Of a stretch of DNA of 64,000 nucleotides, positions 17,614 through 27,891 are shown piece after piece; positions within the stretch are counted from its first letter, which is position 1; every line of letters starts with the position of its first letter. The position numbers and the translations under genes were made by a program. The stretch is from NCBI GenBank assembly GCA_965237985.1, contig OZ250161.1, positions 1 through 64,000 of the forward strand. The letters run 5' to 3'. This DNA comes from G965212025 sp965237985. GTDB taxonomy: Bacteria > Pseudomonadota > Gammaproteobacteria > Poriferisulfidales > Oxydemutatoraceae. The notes beneath the pieces are model-generated. The model saw nothing but the letters and a program-made list of their open reading frames with translations, was not told the origin of the DNA and did no database searches.

Positions 17614-18105
17614 TCAGGATGGCCCCCGCGGAAAACGTTTTTTCAATGCTGCAAGCACTGCCGGGCACACATATTTGCTGATTTCGCCGCCCAGTCTGGC
17701 GACTTCGCATACCAAGGTGGAAGAAAGAAAAGTATATTGTTCGTTCGGAATCAGGAACAGGGTTTCCAGTTCGCGATACAGTGAGCGATTCATGCTGGCA
17801 AGTTGAAATTCGTATTCAAAGTCGGCAACCGCCCGCAAACCACGCAGCAACACACGTGCCTGGTGGCGGCGGGCAAAGTCCACCAGCAGACCGTCAAAAC
17901 CTGTCACTGTCACGTTGGGGAAATCCGCAAGCGCCGCAGAGGCGAGTGCAATGCGCTCAGTGTGGGGAAAATTTTCCTCGCCGGACAGTGATGCGGAAAC
18001 CCCGACGATCACTTTTTCAAACAGGCGTCCCCCCCGTCTCGCCAGGTCGGAATGTCCATTGGTTATGGGGTCGAATTTTCCGGGATAGACAGCTATGGAT
18101 TCCAT
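17614..18105 (-). CDS. coaD: Phosphopantetheine adenylyltransferase
   Basis: CoaD makes dephospho-CoA from 4'-phosphopantetheine and ATP. The product has 163 residues from the ATG at 18105, which has GGTGA just upstream. An in-frame TTG six codons earlier is less likely. The nucleotidyltransferase motif is YPGKFDPITNGH at the N-terminus, then LLRGLRAVADFEYEFQLASMN and the FLSSTLVCEVA segment, all as in E. coli CoaD. It lies 45 bases downstream of the ggt start on the same strand. Confidence 0.95.
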   Translation of the reverse strand: MESIAVYPGKFDPITNGHSDLARRGGRLFEKVIVGVSASLSGEENFPHTERIALASAALADFPNVTVTGFDGLLVDFARRHQARVLLRGLRAVADFEYEFQLASMNRSLYRELETLFLIPNEQYTFLSSTLVCEVARLGGEISKYVCPAVLAALKKRFPRGPS

Positions 18106-18306
18106 GTCACCGATCGGCTTCAAAACACGGTTTCGCCGAATACAAACGGTGTGAATTTCAGAACTGTCACGAACCTCTCCTGATAGTCTTTATGATTCCG
18201 CCTCAGGGACGCTGAAATTCTCGTTGCCCGTCAGCACTGTGAACGAGGAGGGTCTTCCTGAGGCCCGTTTTTGTCAACAGGCATTGTGTTTTCCTCGGCA
18301 TGGGTT

Positions 18307-18900
18307 TTACCACGGTCCGTTCAACCGGAGCGCGAGTTTTGCCACTCTTTTACCCAGTATTCGGCAAAGCGCGCTTTCATTGCTGTCAATCGAGCGATTA
18401 TTTGTATTTCCCGCGAAGTGACTGGCCCCGTATGGCGTGCCGCCGGTAGTGGTCTCAAGCAATGCTTTTTCAGTGTAAGGCAAGCCGCAGATCACCATGC
18501 CATGATGCAGCAAAGGGATCATCATGGATAACAGTGTGCTTTCCTGTCCTGCGTGCATACTGCTCGTGGAGGTAAAAACTGCCGCGGGCTTTCCTACCAG
18601 AGTGCCCGAGAACCATTCGGCGGTAGTGTTGTCAAAAAAGTGTTTTAACGGCGCCGCCATATTGCCAAAATTTGTCGGGCTGCCGAGTATCAGTCCGACA
18701 CATTCTGCAAGGTCGGCAGGCTTGGCCCAAGGCGCGCCGTCTGCGGCTTGGCGGTTTTCCCCAGGCAGGTCGGAAAATGCCGGCACGGTCATCAGCCTGG
18801 CCTCGATGCCGGCAACGCTTTCCACGCCGCGCGCAACCAAGCGCGCCATTTTTTCCGTGGAACCGCCTGAGGAGTAGTAAAGAATCAAGACTGAAGGCAT
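18307..18900 (-). CDS. WrbA-like NAD(P)H:quinone oxidoreductase (flavodoxin fold)
   Basis: A flavodoxin-like protein of 197 residues. The FMN phosphate loop is YYSSGGSTEKMA near residue 10. GLILGSPTNFGNMAAPLKHFFD and STSSMHAGQESTLLSM are typical of the WrbA family of two-electron quinone reductases. GGTPYGASHFAG is also a family motif. I chose the ATG at 18900; an in-frame codon at 18918 would add six residues. About 200 bp between this gene and coaD contain nothing recognisable. The exact substrate cannot be read from sequence. Confidence 0.82.
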   Translation of the reverse strand: MPSVLILYYSSGGSTEKMARLVARGVESVAGIEARLMTVPAFSDLPGENRQAADGAPWAKPADLAECVGLILGSPTNFGNMAAPLKHFFDNTTAEWFSGTLVGKPAAVFTSTSSMHAGQESTLLSMMIPLLHHGMVICGLPYTEKALLETTTGGTPYGASHFAGNTNNRSIDSNESALCRILGKRVAKLALRLNGPW

Positions 18901-19060
18901 AATGGCCGAGCTGGTCACTTTAGTTGTCGGCAGAGCGGGGAAGATTATATAGCAGGCGGACAGGTGCTACGGTCACTTGGAAGATTTCTGTGAATGCTTT
19001 CGATCCTACCCCCGCCCAAATCAGTGCTTGTTTTTTGAGAATCCAAAGAGGCCTCATTCA

Positions 19061-19441
19061 ATGCCTATTTACGAATACGAATGCACAGCGTGCGGGCACC
19101 GCATGGAAGTGTTGCAAAAAATCCATGATGCGCCACTGTCCACATGCGAGTCGTGCAGCAAACCAACATTGAAAAAACTGATGTCTGCGAGCGTTTTTCG
19201 ATTGGCAGGAAAGGGCTGGTACGAAACAGATTTCAAAACCGGCGCCAAGCGCAATCTCGTAGAGACGCAGGGCGCGGGTGATGGCAACAAAAACAAAGGC
19301 GAAGCAAAAGGTGGCGAAGCAAAAGGTGGCGAAGCAAAAGGTGGCGAAGCAAAAAGCAGCACAGCGAAAAGCCAGACTGAGACTGGACAAAAAGCAGCGG
19401 GAAGTGGGAACAAAAAACCGGCAGCATCTGGTCGTGGTTGA
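19061..19441 (+). CDS. FmdB-family zinc ribbon protein
   Basis: A small protein of 126 residues beginning MPIYEYECTACGHRMEV, with two CxxC pairs (CTAC and CESC) that form the FmdB/CxxC_CXXC_SSSS zinc ribbon. The C-terminal half is low-complexity, containing four tandem GEAK(G/S) pentapeptides and a Lys/Gly-rich tail. FmdB-type genes commonly sit directly before aspS in gammaproteobacteria, as here; their function is not established. Confidence 0.85.
   Translation: MPIYEYECTACGHRMEVLQKIHDAPLSTCESCSKPTLKKLMSASVFRLAGKGWYETDFKTGAKRNLVETQGAGDGNKNKGEAKGGEAKGGEAKGGEAKSSTAKSQTETGQKAAGSGNKKPAASGRG
19298..19354 (+). repeat. 15-bp in-frame tandem repeat within the FmdB-family gene
   Basis: The unit GGCGAAGCAAAAGGT occurs about 3.8 times with no interruptions, encoding GEAKG repeats. 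The copies are identical at the DNA level, which points to recent slippage and likely copy-number variation between strains. Confidence 0.9.
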
Positions 19442-19507
19442 ATCGCCCGCGTGCCTGTCGGCACGGGGGGATGGTCGTCAACAAATGGTGCTGTGCGCAG
19501 GTGTTCC

Positions 19508-21292
19508 GTGAGAAGCCACTACTGTGGCCGGCTCGCTGTACCTTCGGCAGGGGAGAAGGTGGAGGTTTGTGGCTGGGTAAACAGCTGTCGCGATCATGGC
19601 GGTGTTATTTTCCTGGACTTGCGGGACCACACCGGTACCTTGCAGCTGGTGGCAAACCCGGAGAACGAATCGGTTTTTCAGAAAGCTCAGAGGGTCCGAA
19701 GCGAATACGTTTTGCGGGCCTGTGGCCGTTTGCGGATCCGCCCGGAGGGGACTGCCAACCCTGCCATACCGACCGGGGGAGTGGAGCTGCTTTGCGACAC
19801 GCTGGAAATACTGAACGAATCCCTGCCTCCTCCTTTTCAGCTTGATGATCCGTTAGTCGGTGAAGATACCCGCATGCGATTTCGTTATGTCGATTTGCGC
19901 CAGCCCGAAAAACAACACAATCTGAGGATGAGAGCGCAGACTAATCATATTTTGCGCGGGTTCCTGGAAAGCCAGGGATTCCTTGAAATTGAAACTCCGA
20001 TGTTGAGCAAGGCAACGCCAGAGGGTGCGCGTGATTATCTGGTGCCGAGTCGCACACAGAGCGGCGCATTTTTTGCGCTGCCACAGTCGCCGCAATTGTT
20101 CAAGCAACTTTTGATGGTGAGTGGCATGGATCGCTATTACCAGATCGTGCGGTGTTTCAGAGATGAAGACTTGCGGGCGGATCGCCAGCCGGAATTTACA
20201 CAACTGGATATCGAGGCTTCATTTCAGAATGAAAGCGACATCATGGATTTAACGACGACTCTGTTGGGCAAGCTTTTTCAGGAGCTGTTGTCGGTATCCC
20301 TGGCAATGCCGTTTCCGCGTTTAAGTTACGCGGATGCCTTGCTGCTTTATGGAACAGACCGACCGGATTTGCGCATAGCACTGACGCTGAAAGAGGTAGG
20401 AGATTTGATGACTGAGACAGAATTCAAGGTCTTTGCGATTCCCGCCAATGATCCCCAGGGGCGTGTCGCCGTGCTGAAACTTCCCGGCATCAGCGTGACA
20501 CGTGGAGAAATAGACGCCTTGACCGAATGGTTGCGGGGCCTGGGTGCCTCCGGGCTTGCTTACATTAAATGCAAACAGCTTGCGGCAGGACGCGATGGCC
20601 TGCAATCACCCATTCTGAAGTTCATTGACGACAAAACTCTGGAAGCTTTGTTGGCAAGATGTGAGGCGGAAGACGGGGACACCCTGTTTTTTGGTGCGGG
20701 TAAAAATGCCTTGGTGAACGAAACCATGGCGGCATTGCGAGTGCGTCTGGGGAAAGCGCATGGTTTTTTTCAGGAAGGATGGCACCCCCTGTGGGTTGTG
20801 GGTTTTCCGCTGTTTTCCTATGACGAACAGAGATCACGCTGGAAATCGTTGCATCATCCTTTTACCGCCCCTGTCAACAGTGACTTGGAGGCACTGAGCG
20901 ATATGCCGGGCGCTGCCAGGGCACGTGCCTATGATGTTGTGGTCAATGGTACGGAACTGGGCGGTGGCTCTGTCAGGATTCATGACCACAATACGCAACG
21001 GACGATTTTTAAGATTTTGGGCATGGACGAGCTGGAAATGAACAACAAGTTCGGGTTTCTGTTACAGGCCTTTCAACACGGTTGCCCACCTCATGCCGGC
21101 ATAGCTTTGGGTCTGGATCGTTTGGTGATGCTGATGGTTGGTGCCTCCTCGATTCGTGATGTCATTGCCTTTCCGAAAACTCAGATTGCCGGTTGTCCAT
21201 TAACCGGTGCGCCGACTCCGGTTGCAGCTGAGCAACTTCGCGAACTGGGTCTTTGCATGAGTGCCAGCGAGAAAAAGAGGGGAAAAGCCTAG
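19508..21292 (+). CDS. aspS: Aspartyl-tRNA synthetase
   Basis: A class II synthetase charging tRNA-Asp. I chose the GTG at 19508 (preceded by GCAGG): it gives RSHYCGRL, matching the E. coli start RTEYCGQL, and 594 residues (E. coli 590). An OB-fold anticodon-binding domain is followed by motif 2 (QIVRCFRDEDLRADRQPEFTQ), the bacterial GAD insertion domain and motif 3 (GIALGLDRLVMLM). It is followed directly by nudB. An earlier GTG at 19451 would add 19 residues with no family support. Confidence 0.95.
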   Translation: MRSHYCGRLAVPSAGEKVEVCGWVNSCRDHGGVIFLDLRDHTGTLQLVANPENESVFQKAQRVRSEYVLRACGRLRIRPEGTANPAIPTGGVELLCDTLEILNESLPPPFQLDDPLVGEDTRMRFRYVDLRQPEKQHNLRMRAQTNHILRGFLESQGFLEIETPMLSKATPEGARDYLVPSRTQSGAFFALPQSPQLFKQLLMVSGMDRYYQIVRCFRDEDLRADRQPEFTQLDIEASFQNESDIMDLTTTLLGKLFQELLSVSLAMPFPRLSYADALLLYGTDRPDLRIALTLKEVGDLMTETEFKVFAIPANDPQGRVAVLKLPGISVTRGEIDALTEWLRGLGASGLAYIKCKQLAAGRDGLQSPILKFIDDKTLEALLARCEAEDGDTLFFGAGKNALVNETMAALRVRLGKAHGFFQEGWHPLWVVGFPLFSYDEQRSRWKSLHHPFTAPVNSDLEALSDMPGAARARAYDVVVNGTELGGGSVRIHDHNTQRTIFKILGMDELEMNNKFGFLLQAFQHGCPPHAGIALGLDRLVMLMVGASSIRDVIAFPKTQIAGCPLTGAPTPVAAEQLRELGLCMSASEKKRGKA

Positions 21293-21751
21293 TTGGGGAA
21301 AGTGCAGCAGCCCGGGAAAAGTTATCGGATCCCTGAGTCGGTCTTGGTCGTTGTCTTCACTCGCGAGTGCCAGGTGTTGTTGTTGTTGCGGTCCGCTCCT
21401 GGTGGGTTTTGGCAATCCGTGACCGGCAGCCGGCAGGCGGGGGAGTCACTCGTGGAAACGGCAATTCGAGAAGTGCGGGAAGAAACCAGCCTGCCGGTGG
21501 AAAATATATTGGATTGCAGGATGCGTAATCGCTATTTCATAGACCCGGCTTTTCGTCATCGTTACGCGCCGGATGTTCATGAGAACCTGGAATATGTTTT
21601 CAGGCTGGAACTCGAGAAACCACTTGAGATTTTGTTGAACCCAGAAGAGCATTGCAAATATGGCTGGTTTGAAAAGCGCAAATCAATGAATTTATGCGGT
21701 TCGCCCAGCAATATGCGTATGATTGACCGCTGGGTCGGGAGAGGGGGTTAA
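21293..21751 (+). CDS. nudB: Nudix hydrolase NudB (dihydroneopterin triphosphate pyrophosphatase)
   Basis: A 152-residue Nudix protein. The Nudix box starts at GSRQAGESLVETAIREVREE and continues TSL, with the GX5EX7REUXEEXGU pattern. NudB removes pyrophosphate from dihydroneopterin triphosphate in folate synthesis and also hydrolyses dATP. Identification rests on the family pattern plus location between aspS and yebC, which is typical of NudB. The start is TTG, directly abutting the aspS stop; GTG at 21302 is an alternative. Confidence 0.87.
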   Translation: MGKVQQPGKSYRIPESVLVVVFTRECQVLLLLRSAPGGFWQSVTGSRQAGESLVETAIREVREETSLPVENILDCRMRNRYFIDPAFRHRYAPDVHENLEYVFRLELEKPLEILLNPEEHCKYGWFEKRKSMNLCGSPSNMRMIDRWVGRGG

Positions 21752-21754
21752 ATC

Positions 21755-22498
21755 ATGTCGGGCCACAGCAAGTGGTCAAACATCCAGCATCGAAAAAAAG
21801 CACAGGACGTCCGTCGCGGCAAACTTTTTACACGTCTGCTGCGCGAAATTACTGTTGCGGCTCGGGATGGAAATCCTGATTCCGACACGAATCCAAGATT
21901 GCGCTTGGCTGTGGAAAAAGCTTCTGCCGCCAATGTCAGCAAAGACAACATTCTGCGGGCGATTAAGCGTGGTGCCGGGAGAGCAGGAGGAAAGTCCCGC
22001 GAGGCAACACGCTACGAAGGCTACGGCCCTGGCAATGTGGCGATTTTAGTGGATTGTTTAACTGACAACCGTAACCGGATGACTGCTGCTGTCCGGTATG
22101 CTTTTTCTCGGCATGGAGGTCGGCTGGTTGAAACGGGAGCGTTGGTTTACCTGTTCAAGCAATTGGGGGTCATCAGCTGTTCGCCGGATATTCCGGAAGA
22201 CCGGATGATGGAATTGGCACTTGAGGCGGGTGCCGAAGATGTGGTGGTGGAACAGGACTACACAGAAGTCATTACGACTCCGGAAGATTTTCATTCTGTG
22301 AAAAATTACCTGTCAAAAGCTGGTGTGGAACACGAACATGCCGAGCTGGTCATGCGTGCGGAATTCGAACTGGATTGCGATCATGAAGACAGGCGGAAAG
22401 TCACCAATTTGCTCGAAACCATTGAAGAGCTGGATGATGTTGAGGTGGTTTGGTGCAGTATGATTCCATTTGCCGGCAGCACGGAAACATCCAGCTGA
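21755..22498 (+). CDS. yebC: YebC/TACO1-family regulatory or translation factor
   Basis: The product has 247 residues and begins MSGHSKWSNIQHRKKAQDVRRG, the family hallmark. Other blocks are NPRLRLAVEKA, NILRAIKRGAG and YEGYGPGNVAILV. Family members act as transcriptional regulators or, in more recent work, as translation factors. It lies immediately before ruvC, the common gammaproteobacterial arrangement, with which it is probably co-transcribed (zero-base gap). Confidence 0.95.
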   Translation: MSGHSKWSNIQHRKKAQDVRRGKLFTRLLREITVAARDGNPDSDTNPRLRLAVEKASAANVSKDNILRAIKRGAGRAGGKSREATRYEGYGPGNVAILVDCLTDNRNRMTAAVRYAFSRHGGRLVETGALVYLFKQLGVISCSPDIPEDRMMELALEAGAEDVVVEQDYTEVITTPEDFHSVKNYLSKAGVEHEHAELVMRAEFELDCDHEDRRKVTNLLETIEELDDVEVVWCSMIPFAGSTETSS

Positions 22499-22999
22499 AT
22501 GTTACGTTGCGAACATATTATGGGAGTGGATCCGGGGTACAGAATCACCGGCTACGGGATCGTGGAAAGTCATGGGCAACAGCTTCGTTATCTGGACAGC
22601 GGGCGGCTAAAATTGTCTGAAGACGACGTGGCCTTGCGCATGTACAGGGTTTTTGATGGCCTGAGCAAAATTATGCGGGAGCAGCACTTACAAGTTTTTG
22701 CTCTGGAAGATATTTTTGTGTCCAAGGATCCGCGCGCCGCTTTGAAACTGGGGATGGTACGCGGCGTGGCAATCTGTGCTGCTGGCCATTCGGGGTTGCC
22801 AGTGAATGAGTACAGTCCTCGTTTCGTGAAAAAAATCGTGACGGGAAATGGAAATGCTTCCAAAGCTCAAGTGAAATATATGGTTGCGCGTCTTTTAAAA
22901 ATCCCCGAACCGCCAAGCGACGATGAGTCCGATGCGCTGGCCGTGGCAATTTGTCAGGCTTTTTCCGGTGCCGCGGCTCGCCGATTGAAAATTTCATGA
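22499..22999 (+). CDS. ruvC: Holliday junction resolvase RuvC
   Basis: RuvC cuts Holliday junctions symmetrically within the RuvABC complex. The 166-residue product keeps the acidic catalytic residues: D in GVDPGYR near residue 11, E in FALEDIFV near 70, and the DESDAL pair near 142-145. The start abuts the yebC stop. It overlaps ruvA by four bases. Confidence 0.95.
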   Translation: MLRCEHIMGVDPGYRITGYGIVESHGQQLRYLDSGRLKLSEDDVALRMYRVFDGLSKIMREQHLQVFALEDIFVSKDPRAALKLGMVRGVAICAAGHSGLPVNEYSPRFVKKIVTGNGNASKAQVKYMVARLLKIPEPPSDDESDALAVAICQAFSGAAARRLKIS

Positions 23000-23592
23000 T
23001 CGCAAGCATTCGCGGCAAGCTGATTGAAAAGTCCCCACCTTGGCTGACGGTGGAGGTGAGCGGTGTGGGCTATGAACTGCAAGCTCCCATGTCTACTTTC
23101 TATTACCTGCCCGATGAAGGCGAAGAAGTCAGTTTGCAAACTTTTCAGAAGTTTCGGGATGACCGATTCATGCTTTACGCTTTCCTGAAAGCGACCGACA
23201 AAATGGTTTTTTGTGATTTGATCAAGTTAAACAAAGTAGGGCCCAAAATTGCTCTGATCATTCTTTCCAGCATGGATGCAGTCACTTTCAAGCAATGCAT
23301 CGTCGATGAAGACGAAGGGCGGCTGGCATGTTTGCCCGGGATAGGTGCCAAGACAGCGAAGCGCATTGTTTTTGAAATGAAAAGCCGTCTGCTCGATAAA
23401 GGTTGGGAGGCGATTGGAGCGGATGGTGAGGAACCGTTTACGCCCAAAAGTTCCGCTGCAGGTGATGCGTGCGAAGCCCTGATTGCCTTGGGTTACAAGC
23501 AAAATGAAGCAAAAATGAAGATACGCAAAATTGCTGCCGCCGGACTGAGTACGGAAGAGATCATACGCAGGGCCCTGGCTGGCAGTACCTGA
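22996..23592 (+). CDS. ruvA: Holliday junction branch migration protein RuvA
   Basis: RuvA binds four-way junctions and loads RuvB. The product has 198 residues (E. coli 203). It contains MIASIRGKLIEKSPP, the first helix-hairpin-helix KVGPKIALIIL, the second at LPGIGAKTAKRIV, and the flexible-linker C-terminal domain III that contacts RuvB (ALIALGYKQNEAK). The ATG at 22996 overlaps the ruvC stop. ruvB, normally next, is not present downstream in this window. Confidence 0.95.
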   Translation: MIASIRGKLIEKSPPWLTVEVSGVGYELQAPMSTFYYLPDEGEEVSLQTFQKFRDDRFMLYAFLKATDKMVFCDLIKLNKVGPKIALIILSSMDAVTFKQCIVDEDEGRLACLPGIGAKTAKRIVFEMKSRLLDKGWEAIGADGEEPFTPKSSAAGDACEALIALGYKQNEAKMKIRKIAAAGLSTEEIIRRALAGST

Positions 23593-23937
23593 ATTCCCTT
23601 GGCATCCGGAATCTGGCCTTCACTTTCAACGACACCACGGTCGGCAAACTCCCTTATGGTTGTGGGCTTGCCGGCAGATCAGGTGGTGATGGCACTCTGA
23701 GCCACTCGCGACCCGTGAAGTGGAGACAACCGTTGTTTGCCACGGTAAGCTACTGCATTTCTTGTCTGTAGCCTCGAGAAAACACCGAACTGGTTACTGC
23801 CAGACCTTACCACCAGAAGCTTGGTCACAACCTGGCACGAGGAGCAAACGACAGGCCTGAGCAACACCTGCCGACAATAATGGAAACTCCATCAGGATGG
23901 CCTCCCTCGCCGGCGAACCCTGTCAACCGGCCCTAGC
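23593..23937. other. Non-coding gap between ruvA and the repeat array
   Basis: About 345 bp with only short open frames and no recognisable domain, tRNA or terminator. ruvB would be expected here; I see no remnant of its Walker motifs. It may be the scar of a rearrangement. Confidence 0.5.
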
Positions 23938-24956
23938 GTTTTTTCTACCAGCACAGGGGGACTACCAAGAGTCGTCGGTCGGAGGTTTCCAAGCACTGGT
24001 TTTTTCTACCAGCACAGGGGGACTACCAAGAGTCGTCGGTCGGAGGTTTCCAAGTACTGGTTTTTTCTACCAGCACACAGGGGGACTACCGAAGGAACCG
24101 TCATCTTGCACAGCGAGTCGATGTTTTTTCTACCAGCACAGGGGGGCTACCAAGAGTCGTCGGTCGGAGGTTTCCAAGCACTGGTTTTTTCTACCAGCAC
24201 GGGGGGGCTACCAAGAGTCGTTGGTCGGAGGTTTCCAAGTACTGGTTTTTTCTACCAGCACACAGGGGGACTACCGAAGGAACCGTCATCTTGCACAGCG
24301 AGTCGATGTTTTTTCTACCAGCACAGGGGGGCTACCAAGAGTCGTCGGTCGGAGGTTTCCAAGCACTGGTTTTTTCTACCAGCACGGGGGGGCTACCAAG
24401 AGTCGTTGGTCGGAGGTTTCCAAGTACTGGTTTTTTCTACCAGCACAGAGGGGGACTACCGAAGGAACCGTCATCTTGCACAGCGAGTCGATGTTTTTTC
24501 TACCAGCACAGGGGGTCTACCAAGAGTCGTTGGTCGGAGGTTTCCAAGCACTGGTTTTTTCTACCAGCACAGGGGGACTACCAAGAGTCGTCGGTCGGAG
24601 GTTTCCAAGTACTGGTTTTTTCTACCAGCACACAGGGGGACTACCGAAGGAACCGTCATCTTGCACAGCGAGTCGATGTTTTTTCTACCAGCACACGGGG
24701 GCTACCAAGAGTCGTCGGTCGGAGGTTTCCAAGCACTGGTTTTTTCTACCAGCACGGGGGGGCTACCAAGAGTCGTTGGTCGGAGGTTTCCAAGTACTGG
24801 TTTTTTCTACCAGCACAGAGGGGGACTACCGAAGGAACCGTCATCTTGCACAGCGAGTCGATGTTTTTTCTACCAGCACAAGGGGTCTACCAAGAGTCGT
24901 TGGTCGGAGGTTTCCAAGCACTGGTTTTTTCTACCAGCACAGGGGGACTGCCCTGG
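23938..24956. repeat. Higher-order tandem repeat array upstream of 16S rRNA
   Basis: Sixteen units of about 60-63 bp each start with TTTTTTCTACCAGCAC. Two related types share the body CAAGAGTCGTYGGTCGGAGG, ending CCAAGCACTGG or CCAAGTACTGG. A third type (B) diverges after CTACCGAAGGAACCGTC and ends GCGAGTCGATG. They alternate A, A', B with a period of about 185 bp, so the array consists of roughly five trimeric units plus a final partial one. Single-base differences (C/T in GTCGTYGG, AGGGGG/GGGGGG/CGGGGG) mark individual copies. Long open frames through it result from the lack of stops in the unit and are unlikely to be genes. Confidence 0.93.
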
Positions 24957-24978
24957 TTTTACAAAGGTGTCATCCTTC

Positions 24979-25006
24979 TTGATTTGTGAAAAATCGGTGG
25001 TATGAT
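24979..25006 (+). promoter_or_regulatory. Candidate sigma-70 promoter of the 16S rRNA gene
   Basis: TTGATT (24979-24984) and TATGAT (25001-25006) are separated by 16 bases, just past the end of the repeat array and about 185 bp before mature 16S. A boxA-like GTCTTTAGCAC lies near 25143-25153. Confidence 0.55.
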
Positions 25007-25167
25007 GGTCACTTCTTGGGCCCTCTGGGGTCCGGTTCTTTTTATAAATAACAGCCAGTTAATTTGTATGGGTGTCCACGACGTTGGCGGAAACGCTAGA
25101 GTCGTGGCTTGAAGACTTTTGTGTTTCGCAAGAGGCACTCAGGTCTTTAGCACACAATTCCAGGAAC

Positions 25168-25187
25168 TTCCCGATGAAAGTCGGGAA
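25168..25187 (+). promoter_or_regulatory. Hairpin immediately upstream of mature 16S rRNA
   Basis: TTCCCGA (25168-25174) and TCGGGAA (25181-25187) form a perfect 7-bp stem with a 6-base loop, ending a few bases before the 16S 5' end. It could be part of the leader processing structure. It has no following T-run, so it is not read as a terminator. Confidence 0.4.
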
Positions 25188-25190
25188 AAA

Positions 25191-26744
<1,554 letters not shown>

Positions 26745-26983
26745 AAAGTAATGCGGGTCTGCAAGCGAAGTGGGCACCCATACAAGTTGACTGACGGAAG
26801 CATCGGGCTGTTGAAGCCAGGTGTTTTTTAGCCACTTTCTGGGCTGGTAGTCCGGTTTTTGGTTATGGTGCCCGGGATGAGGAGTGTGGCATGCAGTTTT
26901 TCGTTTGGACCTTAGGTGGTGGGAAACCTGGGCATGCCGTTCCTTGCTTGTAGGGCGTGTTTTTTTATCGGAGATATCTGAAC

Positions 26984-27640
26984 TTGGCATCTGAACAGTT
27001 TGCGATACATGCTAGGCAACGGAAGTTGTGTGGACGCAGTGCGAGTCGGCGTTTACGTTCTCAGAAACGTGTGCCTGGTGTCCTTTATGGGGGAGGAGAG
27101 TCGCCGCTCATGATTGATTTGAACCGCTATGAATTGAGTCGGCACCTGGGAATTGAATCTTTTTATTCTCATGTGCTGGAAGTGATGGTTGATGGTCAAA
27201 GGGTGTCGGCCGTGCTCAAAGATTTGCAACGTTGTCCATCCGACGGTGAAGTGGAGCATGTCGATTTTTTGCGTGTTACCCAGGACCACAAAGTATCGGT
27301 CCATGTCCCCTTGCATTTTCTGGGAGAGAAGGACTGTGTTGGTGTGAAAAAACAGGGTGGTGTTGTCAGTCACTTGGTCTCGGATGTGGAGGTCAGCTGT
27401 TTGCCCCGGGATTTACCGGAGTACCTGGAAGCGGACATCACGCAGCTCGAGATTGGGCGTTCTTTGCATTTGACTGATATCCAGCTTCCAGCAGGTGTTG
27501 AAATGGTCATGTTGGTCCAGAATCCTGATGCCCATGTAGCGATTGCCAGTGTCTTCAAACCGCGGGTACAGACGAGTGAAGTGGAAGCCGATGGCGAGAT
27601 CCTTGAACCCGATACTGAAAGCGAAACGACCAATGATTGA
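26984..27640 (+). CDS. rplY: 50S ribosomal protein L25 (long Ctc/TL5 form)
   Basis: L25 binds 5S rRNA. The product has 218 residues from the TTG at 26984, with GGAGA about nine bases upstream. The N-terminal 5S-binding domain contains ASRRLRSQKRVPGVLYGG, and the C-terminal TL5-type beta domain contains VHVPLHFLGEKDCVGVKKQGG and LEADITQLEIGRSLHLTDI. A short acidic tail follows. Its position directly after a 16S gene is unusual; rplY normally lies near pth/ychF/prs. Confidence 0.92.
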   Translation: MASEQFAIHARQRKLCGRSASRRLRSQKRVPGVLYGGGESPLMIDLNRYELSRHLGIESFYSHVLEVMVDGQRVSAVLKDLQRCPSDGEVEHVDFLRVTQDHKVSVHVPLHFLGEKDCVGVKKQGGVVSHLVSDVEVSCLPRDLPEYLEADITQLEIGRSLHLTDIQLPAGVEMVMLVQNPDAHVAIASVFKPRVQTSEVEADGEILEPDTESETTND

Positions 27641-27839
27641 GTTGTTCTGGCGATTTTGTGATTCTCCAGGGCTTGTATGGCTCTGTCGAAAAGTGCCAGC
27701 CGCGAAGAGTTCAGGGTGTCGGAGTGTGGTAGGTGGTGCCGCTTGCCAGTCTGCTTGTGAACTGTACCTTGGTTTCTGGTCTTGCCTGAGCGCCATTTTT
27801 TCTGGCACAGGTCGAGTTTCGCTCTGCAGGGGAGACCTC

Positions 27840-27868
27840 TTGTTGAAAGCTAATCGTGTCTTTATTTT
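27840..27868 (+). promoter_or_regulatory. Candidate promoter of hflKC
   Basis: TTGTTG (27840-27845), a 17-base spacer and TATTTT (27863-27868) lie about 25 bases before the hflK start. The match to sigma-70 is moderate. The remaining 27641-27839 shows no gene. Confidence 0.33.
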
Positions 27869-27891
27869 AATGGATAACAGGGGGACGGGAA

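Noticed and set aside
23938..24956. CRISPR array
   Set aside because: Units are contiguous 60-63 bp repeats with no unique spacers between constant repeats, and no cas genes are nearby; the pattern is a higher-order tandem repeat.
23897..25005. Repeat proteins of 230-360 residues in the three forward frames of the array
   Set aside because: All three frames are open because the unit lacks stops, and the translated text jumps between the same peptides in different frames. There is no ribosome-binding site or family match.
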